Below are positions 23,328 to 33,279 of a stretch of DNA of 64,000 bases, in pieces. This DNA comes from Adenanthera pavonina. Its lineage: Eukaryota > Streptophyta > Magnoliopsida > Fabales > Fabaceae. The stretch spans positions 23,906,001-23,970,000 of the forward strand of contig JAIVEN010000010.1 of the NCBI GenBank assembly GCA_026686845.1, in the 5' to 3' direction. Under the pieces are notes generated by a model. The model searched no databases, was not told the DNA's origin, and saw only the letters and a program-made list of their open reading frames with translations. The stretch's first letter is position 1. Each line of letters starts with the position of its first letter. The translations under genes were made by a program, and so were the position numbers.

Positions 23328-25497
23328 TCACCTCTTCTTTGACTTGGTCTTCTTACTGTAAGTCTTTTCAGAAGGCTCAGCAGCAGACTTTCCAGTCCCA
23401 GTTTGCTCACTTTTATCCCCCTTTTTGACATCATCAGAAGGGTGAATAAAATCTACAAGAGGAGGGATTTGAGACAGTGGAATAGCTTGAAGAGGAATAG
23501 GAACAAATGGCAAGGACCCAGAAACTTCAGAACTTGTGTCTTCATCTTCATCATCAGAAATGTCAAGAAGTTCAGAAATTTCTTCCCTTGTGACTGCCAG
23601 TTGTGCCCTTCTTTCCTCCGAGAAACCATAATATGTAACAAGTAAGGGAGTAGAAGGAGGAAACATTTCGTCAAGCCTTCTTCTCTGAGCTTGTATGAGA
23701 GCATTGTGTGTAATGGCTTCCAGATCAACAAAAGGCACAATGCTCCTTTCTTCATTTATGGCAGCTGGCATGAATGGTGAAGTGGAGATGGCTGCTATGA
23801 ATCTCTCTACTTGCTCATATTCTTGCTGGGACAGGATTGACTCTTGAGCATCTGCTGGAATGGGATCATAAGAGCTTGAATCCCGAGGGCCTTCTTCTTT
23901 CATATAGTAGTCCAAGGGAGGACCAAAACTTGGTGTGCTTAGTGTACCAGCAACCTCAGTATCATCTCCAACATCACCATGCTTTGAAGAGGCTAGCTTA
24001 AAGGGGCTTAGATGCTCAGGAGTTGGAGACTTAGTAGGCTTAGAGAACCATGGAGCTGATGTGGTAGGAATTGCACTCTGAATATCTTCATATGGATTAG
24101 CAACCACTTTCATGTTCTTAGCCAACTGATGAATCTGATCTTGCAGATGAGCAAATTTGGCATTTTGCTCATCCTTGATGCTAAGTATGAGTGTAGACAA
24201 ACTGTCATACAACTCAGTGATCTTGGTTGGCTTAGCACGAGAAGAGGGAGTAGATGGAATGAGAGTAGGCTTAGATGGAGATGGGACAGACAGAGAAGGC
24301 TGAGGTATAGGTCTTGCAGGAGCCTCAGAGGCATCTTCTTGCTGTAGGGAGGCATCTTCAACAAAGAAGAGATCTTCAGATTTTCCTGCTCCCTTCTTAA
24401 TCCATCTTCCTTCATTTCTCTCAATCCCCATTCTTTGTAGTTCCGCTTCCTTGAAAATCTCAATAGGCTTCCCTTTCCCTTTCTCAAGGTGTTAAAGTCT
24501 AGTATATTGTAGAATTCTGGAAATGATTGTTGCATAAGGGAGTGTGGAATCTTTCCTCTGATCCCTTGCCTTGATCATGTGCTATAGTATGATATATCCC
24601 ATGTTGATGAGCTTTCCACGCATAATGGCTGCCATCACATGTGCCTCTGCCCTTATGATCAGATTGAAGCTACCCCCTTTGTTGAAGATGATCCTAGACA
24701 CTATGTAGTGTAGGATCCTCACTTGAGCACTGAGGTCAGTGGGCTTTAGCAAGTTTATTGATGGCCTATTCTCATTTCTTCTGAACAAAGTGTTCAGGAT
24801 TGTGCTCTCCTTGTAGTTCAGAAAGGGGCCACCTTCTTCATCAGTAGTCTCTGCCTCATCCATATATCCAGAAGTAGTGATGTCAATCTTAAGGCAATCT
24901 TGCCCTGGTATTTCCAATACTTCATTAAGAGTCTCATCTGTGAGTCAGATGGTCCTTGATCTCATATTGACCTCCCACTTCTTCTTTTTGCTGTTATACT
25001 TCAAGGAGGCATACCATGTCTTAACCACTTCATCATCATACCTCTCCAGTATCTCTAACAGATTCTTATATCTTAGCATCCATATTCCAGCATCAAAACT
25101 GTCAGAGACCAAGAAATCTTCCAAGTTCACAAAGTGAGGCTTGATTACCTTTTAACTTGCAAACTTGGTTGAGTATTCTTCCTGAATCTGAGGAGTACTC
25201 CATAGTGGCATTGTTGTGAGTTGGTATTCTCCAGATTTAGTACTGGAGGAGGAAGTAGAAGCAACTGTGTCAGCAGCAGGAATAGGGACCAAAGGCTCTA
25301 CTTTCTTCGAGGAAGAGGGTCCAGTTTTCTTTGATTCTGCCTTTGTGGTTGTCTTCTGTCATTTGGAGGTAGTTGCGTTGCTTGATTCAGGTTTTCTCTT
25401 TGGTTTTTCACCCTCCTTTGAGGCATATTGGGATTTGACGTATCTCTTTTGGACGTGCCTCTCCTTTTCTAGCTTCAGGATTCTTTACCCTTGCCAT
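23328..25497 (-). pseudogene. SB envelope-like ORF (broken)
   Basis: Start ATG at 25497 (MARVKNP...), stop at 23328. The frame is closed by several stops and shifts; the longest open part is 23328-24431 (367 codons). Order: basic Lys/Arg/Ser N-terminus; a conserved globular region with 'WSTPQIQEEY', 'RYKNLLEI', 'YDDEVVKTWYASL', 'VLEIPGQD' and 'IIFNKGGSFNLI'; a heptad-like segment near 'TELYDSLSTLILSIKDEQ'; Pro/Ser/acidic stretches; a basic C-terminus SKKTKSKK. The globular part resembles plant proteins annotated as putative plant transposon protein. Position 3' of pol is that of the Sirevirus envelope-like gene. I see no signal peptide or clear membrane span, so a true envelope role is unproven. 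Confidence 0.75.
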
Positions 25498-26492
25498 TTT
25501 CGTGGATGAATGTTTCAGAATGAGGCTAGGAATGAGTTTATAGGATGCGAAAGGGAGTTTAAATGATGGGAAATGAAGATTTTTGATCAGAATTTAAGAG
25601 CATTGAAGAGAGAATTTTAACAGACTCAGAGAAGGAATGAATAGGGTTGCGTCTGTTCAGAGGAAAACCGTCAGTTTTAACATAAGTAACTACCTAACAG
25701 ATGAATTTTGAGGGATCAAAATTCAAACTTCGAGCAGTTAAAAGTTAAATTGTTCAGCAAAGCTTACTGATAGATGAATTTTCTTCTGAAAGTTCGTCTA
25801 ACAGAGGCTTGGTTCAATTAGCATAGGATGAATAGACGAACTTTGATTCAATAAAGTTTGAATTTCGAAGAGCAAGCATCAAGTAACAATCAATGCAACA
25901 ATCAACAGATGAATTATACATATGAACATTCATCTTTCAGAGATTCAACATTATAAGCAAGTTTCAACAGGCGACTTTTGAATCAGAAATTCGAATTTCT
26001 TTACTTTGTAAAGGTTCTCCAAAATTCGTATGTTAAGAAATAATCATTTATATAATCATCATGTTGGACAGACATGACTTTGAAATTTTTATTTTTGAAA
26101 ATTCGAACTTTCAAGGACCAACAGATGAATTTCGAGGGACAACCAGAAACTGTTCCAATGTATATCAAGCTGAAGTTCGTCTGTTGGGCATCTAAATTCG
26201 AATGTTGACCATGCTGACTTGTTCAAAAACACAGTTTATTAAGGAAATTCCTCTAACACAACTAAGATACGGATTTCAACTTTAAAAACTTACCTAATGG
26301 ATCCAGAACTCAGATTTCTTGCTGTCTCTTTCTCCTTTTGACTGTTCCTTTCTGATTTGCTCTATTTTTCAGATCTAGTGTCATTCAACCTCATGAGGAG
26401 CACCTGCAACTTACATTAAACTTTCTTCGATGCTTAAGTTAGAATTAATTTAATGTTAAAAAATTTAAAAATAGAATTGCATAAGGATTTAC
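25498..26492 (-). promoter_or_regulatory. Pre-envelope spacer of SB with TATA-like box and TTCG motifs
   Basis: About 1 kb of noncoding DNA between the RNase H stop and the envelope-like ATG. TATAAAC (complement at 25536-25542) lies 39 nt upstream of the ATG. Further upstream (about 25680-26270) are many decayed copies of the AAATTCG motif (AGATGAATTT, AAATTCGAA, TTCGTCTGTTGG). The same layout is present in S1 and S2. Confidence 0.55.
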
Positions 26493-27742
26493 TTATAATT
26501 CATTGAGATTTACCATACCCAATTCTCTCCTAATTTTGCAATATATATCTTCTGATAGAGGCTTTATCAAGATGTCAGCAATTTGATCCTCTGTTGGGAT
26601 GTATTCTAATCTGATTTCTCCCTTCAGAACATGATCCCTTATGAAGTGGTGTCTAACTTCAATATGTTTTGTCCTTGAATACATGACAGGATTCTTTATG
26701 ATGTTAATGGCACTTTGATTGTCACACATGATTTATATTTCCTTCATCTCAACCACAAGATCCTCAAGATGCTGTCTCATCCAGATGACTTGGGCACAAC
26801 AGCTTCCAGCTGCAACATATTCAGCTTCTGCCGTGGATAAGGCCACATTGTTTTGCTTTTTGTTAAACCATGAAACCAAGGATCCTCCAAGAAACTGACA
26901 GGTTCCACTTGTGCTTTTTTTGTTAGTTTTGGATCCTGCAAAGTCAGCATCAGTGTATCCTCTGAGATCTTCTCCATTGCCCTTTGGATACCAAAGACCC
27001 ATCTATGATGTTCTAGTAAGATATCTGAAGATACACTTCACAGCAGTTGCATGGGTTTCCTTGGGACATGACTGGAATCTTGCACACATACAGACACTAA
27101 AGATGATGTCAGGTCTGCTGGCAGTTAGGTACAGTAGGGATCCAATCATTCTTCCATACTGGGTTATGTCAAACATTTTCCCTTTTTCATCCATATCCAG
27201 TTTGGTTGTTGTAGCCATAGGTGTTCCCATTGGCCTGACATTCTCCATCCCAAACTTCTTTACCAATTCCTTTAGATACTTGGATTGGTTGAGAAAGATA
27301 CCATCATCACACTGCCTGATTTGCAATCCAAAGAAGAATTTAGTTCAGTCATCATGGACATTTTGAATTCTCCCTGCATTAGCTTAGAAAAATTCTTGCA
27401 AAGAGATTCATTAGTAGCACCAAATATAATATCATCAACATAAATTTGAACAATAAGTAAATCTTTATTTTCTTTCTTGGTGAATAAGGTTGTATCTACT
27501 TTTCGCCTGTTGAACCCCTTTTCAGTGAGAAAATTACTTAATCTTTCATACCATGCTCTAGGGGCTTGCTTTAAACCGTAAAGGGCTTTCTTCAATTTAT
27601 AAACATGGTTTGGTTTTGTAGAATCCTCAAAGCCTGGAGGTTGATCTACATAGACCTCTTCCATGATATATCCATTTAGAAAGGCACTCTTCACATCCAT
27701 TTGATACAACAAAATATTTTTCATGCATGCATATGCCAACAC
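26493..27742 (-). pseudogene. pol: SB reverse transcriptase (C-terminal part) and RNase H (broken)
   Basis: The minus strand starts mid-RT at 27742 (LAYACMKNILLYQMDVKSAFLNGYIMEEVY). It shows LYGLKQAPRAW, an intact YVDD at 27431-27442, then a frame change near 27325. KYLKELVKKFGMEN and SRPDIIFSVCMCARFQ follow, then RNase H with GYTDADFAGSKTN, STAEAEYVAA, MCDNQSAI, RHHFIRDH and TKHIEVRHH. Internal stops lie near 27000 and 26730. The protein ends ...MVNLNEL at 26493. Gag, protease, integrase and the RT N-terminus are absent because the element is cut at about 27743. Confidence 0.9.
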
Positions 27743-28124
27743 AAATTAGCATCCTTTTGCATGCAAACTCTAATAAATTTTATCCAAGTAGATTCCATCC
27801 TAAGGTTGAGTGAGAACATCCCAATGACATACCCAAGCATCACCATTGAATCATAAACCTAACATATTCCAAACATCAACCATACCATAACACTTCTACC
27901 ATTAACTAACAACCAGAAATAGTTTAAATTCATTTCAACAATAAAAATAACACTTCCCTAATAGTATGTCAATCCAAATCAAGATTTTCATCCCTTTTTC
28001 CTCTAGCACACTCTTCATTAACTCCAACTTGCACAAATGATTGACCTAGCAAGATAACAAAAACACACAACATAAACTAAAGAAAATTAAAAAGTAAAAT
28101 AGAAACATAAAAGCTAAGGAAAGT
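27743..28124. other. Noncoding remnant, left side of the older target
   Basis: AT-rich, with no ORF or domain seen. It ends ...CTAAGGAAAGT, where X4 was inserted. After removal of X4 it continues directly into 56125 ('...agtaactttggttgcc'). Confidence 0.55.
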
Positions 28125-28193
28125 CATAATATCCCAAAATTTTACTGGATATCAAATAATGAAAGAGGAAATAATAAATAATAATATGAAATG
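28125..28193 (+). mobile_element. Solo LTR X4, left end (outer level of nest)
   Basis: The unit starts with a decayed terminus CATAATATCCC and matches the first 70 bp of X2 (ccaaaatt..actggata, aatgaaagag). The X4 TSD is AAAGT at 28120-28124 against ATAGT at 56125-56129, one mismatch. X3 interrupts it; the last five bases, AAATG (28189-28193), are the X3 TSD. Confidence 0.75.
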
Positions 28194-29741
28194 TGTAACA
28201 CCTTATATTAGAGCTCATTTCCCATGTATTAGATCATTTTAGATTCCAAATATGCTTGAAGAGAAGCTTAAATCAATTTAATTTCAAAAATAGATTTTTC
28301 AATTCTCAGGTACTGTTCATATTGACATTTCCATTTTTCCTAATGAATTTTAAAAATTCATAACTAATTCTAAAAAAATTGCATCGAAGTGATTCAATTT
28401 AGTGAAAATAGATAAAAAGATTCTATACATGTGAAAATTAGGAAATAGAGCAAATACTAGGCCATTTAGTACAGTTTATTCCTTCAAATAGTAATGTAGA
28501 TTTGGTCATTTATGAAAATTCCTGAAATTGACATTAACTTTGAAAAATCATATTTTCTTCTATTTTAGACCAAATCATGCATATTCTATGTCATTTGAAA
28601 GCTATATAAGTCAACTTTCTAGAAATATTTTTTTGTACATTTATTTGACTCACACAAGGCATGACATTAACTTAAATCATGTCAGAATTCAACCTTTACT
28701 AGAACAGTTTTGGAAAAACCTTCTTATCTTCTATTATATAGCTTCAATTACCTCCAAATCAATATCATATGAAACTTAAAGCACATACCTTTCTATGCAT
28801 ATAAACCAATGAATTTTTGGAGCTCTCTACGATTTTATATTGTCTTTTGAATTTCCCAGTTCAGTTTCCAGTTTTCCTAATCTTGCCCTCTTCTGAACCC
28901 TAACTTTGAAAAATCACTATAATTTATAAACAACTCCAAATGGGGTGCTCTTTAGACCATTTTAAAGGTCTACTTATTTACTTTTAGATATATACTAATT
29001 AAACTAATTGTCTTGTCTTGCATTAACAATACCCATATTTCTGTTAAGGTGTCTAGATTGTACATTTCCATTCATGTCTTGGCAAAATAAGCTTCATATC
29101 ATATTTACATCATCGTTCATTGTACTGCATTCATACATAACATAATGAGAAAATTAGAAATATATGATAGCAAATAATGGCAGCATCACTCATCTATACA
29201 TATATTGTTACAAATGATCACATTATAACATAATAGCTTGCAACATCATCAACTCATCATTATCTTCTTCATGAATCTAGCTCCTTCCTTAGCAATTTTC
29301 CATTGTTTTCCCTAGCATGGTTAGTCATTGAGGGGGGTGAGTTTCAAAGAATCTTAGTAGTTACAACAATTTATGCACATATATCATAATAACATTTCAT
29401 AAACAATAATTGGAAACCATGAAATCATAATATGCCATACTATGTCATGAAAATTTTGGCATGGTAACATTTGGAAAATTGAACATCCATGGGTCATAAA
29501 CCCTTCATACAATCAGCCAATAACAAATTTCCAACATAAATCATTCAAGCATAGCATAATCAAAGAAATCTAAAAACTCAAATTGATAACAATAGGCATA
29601 AATGAGATTATAACTACCTTCAAGCTTTCCCAACTTTCCAAACTTGGTGCACACTTCCTTTAGCCTTTAAACGCTTCTTGGAACCCTATCAAATCATAAA
29701 ATGAGGTCATATGCCACTGGTTCATGCTTCAAATTCACAAA
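28194..29741 (-). mobile_element. Solo LTR X3, right half in its own orientation (second level of nest)
   Basis: The plus-strand sequence begins TGTAACACCTTAT, the reverse complement of the X-family 3' end. X3 resumes at 52178 after S1 and ends GGGATGTTACA at 53665. Perfect TSDs AAATG lie at 28189-28193 and 53666-53670. The total without S1 is about 3.0 kb. The last five bases, ACAAA (29737-29741), are the S1 TSD. The 28528-28779 ORF is not credible as a gene. Confidence 0.8.
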
Positions 29742-29969
29742 TGTTGAATCAAGAGTTTTGATGATTCCAAACCAACACTCAAGAGCTCGGATTGAAGATA
29801 TCAAAGGAGATCAAAGTTGTTTTGAGTGAAGATTTCTGAGAATTTGCTGTTAGATCTTTTGTAGGATTTTTAGTTTTAGTTATGATTGGGTAAAAGATTT
29901 TGATTAGAAGAAAAGATGTTTTCAAACCTTGATTTTGTGTTAAATCTTGACTTATTTGAAAAACACCCA

Positions 29970-30800
29970 CAAACAGACGAAGTTTGAAAGTTTAAACTTA
30001 ACTGTCAAGTTGGAAATTCGAACTTTACTTTGGGAAATTCAAATTTCGAGCTAAAACTGAATAAGTCTGAAGAGATGGCTCTCTGTCAGACAAATTTTGG
30101 TTTTTCAAAATTCGAATTTTCATACAAATCTGAAAGAAGTCTCTTTGGTAACAGACGAACTTCACACTTTCAAAATTCGAATTTCAAGTAAAATGAAGTT
30201 TGTGAAAACCAAAGAAATTCGTCTGAAACTATGATAAAATGCATCTGAAATCAAAAGAAACTGAGTTTGATAAATGCTCTCTAACAGACGAATTTTGACT
30301 TCCCAACATTCGAATTTTCATCCAAGTCTGAAAGAAGTTTTCTTGAAACAGACGAACTTTGGATCTTCAAAATTCGAATTTCAAATAAAACAAAACTTGA
30401 GAAAATAGAAGAAATTCGTCTGAAACAATGTTAAAGTTCATCTGAGATCAAGAATGATTTAAGTTTCAAAACTGCTCTCTGACAGACGAACTTCACTCGT
30501 CAACATTCGAATTTCGAAGAAAGTGAACTACTGTGCCTCCTTTTCACGTACTAGGAACAGACGAATTTTGGGCTTCCAAAATTCGAATTTCAAAGGCACT
30601 GTAGAAAATTGAAAACACTGTTCACACTTAACTGAAAAACTTTCTTCTTGAAAATTCGTATGTCATATTGTGAAAATGTTTTGTAAGTTTCAAAATTTGA
30701 ATTTCACTTCATGAACAGACGAACTTCGTGCTGTAACGTTGAAAGCTTTAACCTTCGGTTCCTTCGAAATTCGTCTGTTGATCAACCAAAATTCGAATTT
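29970..30800 (+). repeat. AAATTCG motif array in S1 5' LTR
   Basis: About twenty copies of AAATTCGAATTT (palindromic) and ACAGACGAA(T/C)TT, the complement of AAATTCGTCTGT, alternate every 30-60 bp. The same array is present in every Sirevirus LTR here: about 9120-9850, 22030-22770, 39690-40620, 48405-49335, 50700-51520 and 57050-58020. Confidence 0.8.
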
Positions 30801-30832
30801 CAGTATGTCAGAAGCATTAAATGCAGTTGGTT

Positions 30833-30923
30833 AACGGATAGTTTTTCAGAGTAACCGTTGGATAACTTTTCCAACGGATAGATTAAGTCTCTAACGGACA
30901 TTTGAGACCTAAATCTATAAATA
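30833..30923 (+). promoter_or_regulatory. S1 LTR core promoter: four AACGG/CCGTT sites and TATA box
   Basis: AACGG at 30833, CCGTT at 30855, AACGG at 30873 and AACGG at 30893 (starts), i.e. spaced 22, 18 and 20 bp, then TATAAATA at 30916-30923. AACGG is the core of plant MYB-type (MSA-like) sites. S2's left LTR keeps the same spacing (39594, 39614, 39632, 39654 against TATA complement 39568-39575). Confidence 0.6.
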
Positions 30924-31426
30924 CATCAACATTTGAAGTTGTGGGTAACAAATCAAACTTGTACATACCGAATTTCTGCTGAATCTTTTTCTCAAAAGCT
31001 TTTACCCTCTCAACTTCAATATCTGTACTTTAATCTTCATATCTACTCTATTCAAGAGAGTTATATCATTGTAAATCTTCTACTCTTCATCTGGAAGATA
31101 GATTTACTTGTGAGGGGAAATCACAAGGGGATTGGGAAGCACATTGTGAAAGTGCTTAGAGTGTTTGGGAGAGCTCCAGAAACAGAGCATACTCGTGTAC
31201 TGTGGCATTAGCAAAAAGCCTGTTGAATTCTTGCTGTATAGTGGAAAAATCTCAAGAGTTGCCTTGAGGACTGAGTCTTCTACTTCCTATCTTTACTTTT
31301 CAGATTGCTCTACTTTGTACATTGCTTTCATCACACTGTGATATCTTCACCCATTTCACTTTGTGCAGAAAACTCTCAATCTTCCGAATTCACCCCTCCT
31401 CTTGGGAAGTCAGCCTTGCTAACAAG

Positions 31427-31438
31427 TGGTATCAGAGC
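31427..31438 (+). promoter_or_regulatory. S1 primer-binding site
   Basis: TGGTATCAGAGC two bases after the LTR end, an exact match to the complement of the initiator-Met tRNA 3' end used by most plant copia elements. Confidence 0.92.
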
Positions 31439-31479
31439 CCGGATTCCCACTCAAAGGATTTTATAGTCCGGGAACAAAG

Positions 31480-33279
31480 ATGGCTGGCTTTGGAGAGAGT
31501 ATACTTCCTGAAGGGAATAACACTAACAGACCACCAGGCTTCAGTGGAGAGCATTATGGATACTGGAAGATAAGGATGCAGATCTACCTACAATCAATTG
31601 ATCTTGACATCTGGTCAGTCATTGAGAAAGGAGATTTCGTCCCAATGACTCTAACTAAAGATGGAAGACACAAAGAGAAGCTGGAAGTAGAGTGGAATGA
31701 TGAAGACAGAAGGAGAGTCCTACTGAATTTCAAAGCAAAGCATTGTTTAGTCAGTGCCCTGAACCAGGATGAATTCTACAGAGTCTCGCAATGCACCACT
31801 GCAAAAGGAATGTGGGATACTCTATAGATTGCACATGAGGGAACATCTGGAGTCAGGGAGAACAGACTGAACACGTGCATTGGGGAGTATGAAAGCTTCA
31901 GAATGGCTGAAGGAGAAACTGTAAAGGAGCTCCAAAAGAGGTTTACTCTCATTGTAAATCAGCTGAAGAGCCTGGGAAAGGAATACAATCAATCTGAGAA
32001 AGTAAGAAAGATACTCAGAGCTCTCCCTCTGGAATGGCAGCCCAAGGTGATAGCAATAGAGGAAGCCAGAGGAGAATCAATGGCCTCTGTCATAGCTCTC
32101 TTTGGCAGCCTTGAGGAGTATGAAGGAAAAATCAAAGCTCTCAAGGAAGCTGGCCTGGATAGAAAGAAGAAAGGCCTTGCCCTTAAAGCTGCTGATGAAA
32201 AGGAAGAAGAATCTAACGAAGGAGATGAGTTGGATGAAGAAACTCTGGCCATGATGGTCAGAAAATTCGGAAGATTCTACAACAAGAAGAAGAACAGGAA
32301 ATTCTTCAAGAAGGGAGCTGCTGGAGAAAGCAAGAAAGAAATAAAAGAACCTGTAACTTGCTATGAGTGCAAGAAGCAGGGACATATAAAGTGGGACTGC
32401 CCCCAATTCCTCAAGAAGCAAGAAAAAGAAAAGAAAGTTGCTGACAAAGGGAACAAGAAGAAAGCCTACATTTCATCTATATGGGGCAACATCTCTGATG
32501 AGGAAGAAGAAGATGAGGATGAGATTGCCAACATTTGTCTGATGGCACTTGCTTCTGAAGAAGCCACACCCTCATGCAGCAGTGATCAGGAAGAAGAGGT
32601 ACATGAATCTGAACCTTCTTATTCTGACTTACTTGATGCATTTCATGAGCTTCATGATGAATTCATTAGAGTTGCTAAAGAACTGAAATTGGCAAAGAAA
32701 AAGATAAATAAGCTGGAATCTCAAACCATAGTTTCTGAAATTGCCTCTTTACCTCCTACTAAATCTGTTTGCTGCACTTCATGCACTGAACTTAAGCAAA
32801 CTAATGATTATTTAGTTAAAAGCATGTCTAGGCTCACTAGAGGTAAAGATATGTTGTTTGCCTTGATGGGGAGCCAAAGAATATCACAAGGAAAAGCTGG
32901 TCTTGGCTATGATCCATGTGCTGTCAAGGAAAAGATTAGGATGAAAAACCAGAATGCATATATGAGACATTTTGTGCATGCTCAGAGCAGTAAAAAGAAA
33001 AATAATGCATCACCTTACATTGAAACATATGATCAACCTAGGCATGCTAAACAAAAGTATTATCTGCATTGTTTTCTTCCTGCCACTCAATCTAGCAGTC
33101 CCTTCATTACCTGTCATTTCTGTAACAAAAAGGGACATATTTCCAGTTCTTGTGCATTGAAGAAAAATGGACTTGGCAAGAAAGTTAAATGGGTTCCCAA
33201 AGTTGCATCTGCATCTAAGGAAAAATCTACTGACCAAAAAGGACCCAAGCAAATTTGGGTACCTAAAAGGAAAACATAA
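31480..33279 (+). pseudogene. gag: S1 gag (one in-frame stop)
   Basis: The ATG at 31480 (MAGFGESILPEGNN...) starts 42 nt after the PBS, and the frame runs 600 codons to TAA at 33277-33279. One TAG at 31825-31827 interrupts it in the capsid region (WDTL*IAHEGT). Visible parts: N-terminal NRPPGFSGEHYGYWKIRMQIYL block; capsid region around EYNQSEKVRKILRALPLEW; acidic/basic linker; first zinc knuckle CYECKKQGHIKWDC at about residue 294; a long acidic and coiled segment; second zinc knuckle CHFCNKKGHISSSC at about residue 545. Gag would form the virus-like particle and bind RNA. An extended C-terminus with a second knuckle fits Sirevirus Gag. Pol follows in another frame. Confidence 0.9.

Larger units (their letters stand above)
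29742..31424 (+). mobile_element. S1 5' LTR
   Basis: 1683 bp, TGTTGAATC...GCTAACA. Content in order: a TTCG-motif array (about 29970-30800), four AACGG/CCGTT sites (30833-30897), TATAAATA at 30916-30923, then the transcribed leader and a hairpin-like end (CTTCCgAA / TTGGGAAG arms, one mismatch). Relative to the 3' LTR it lacks 42 bp near 31269, flanked by ACTG. Confidence 0.92.

Noticed and set aside
29970..30800. Heat-shock elements in the LTR (as in heat-activated copia elements)
   Set aside because: TTCGAA has no 2-bp gap between TTC and GAA, so the repeated motif does not fit the nTTCnnGAAn pattern.
29970..30800. CRISPR-like regular repeats
   Set aside because: Repeat spacing is irregular, the motifs occur on both strands, and the context is a plant LTR.
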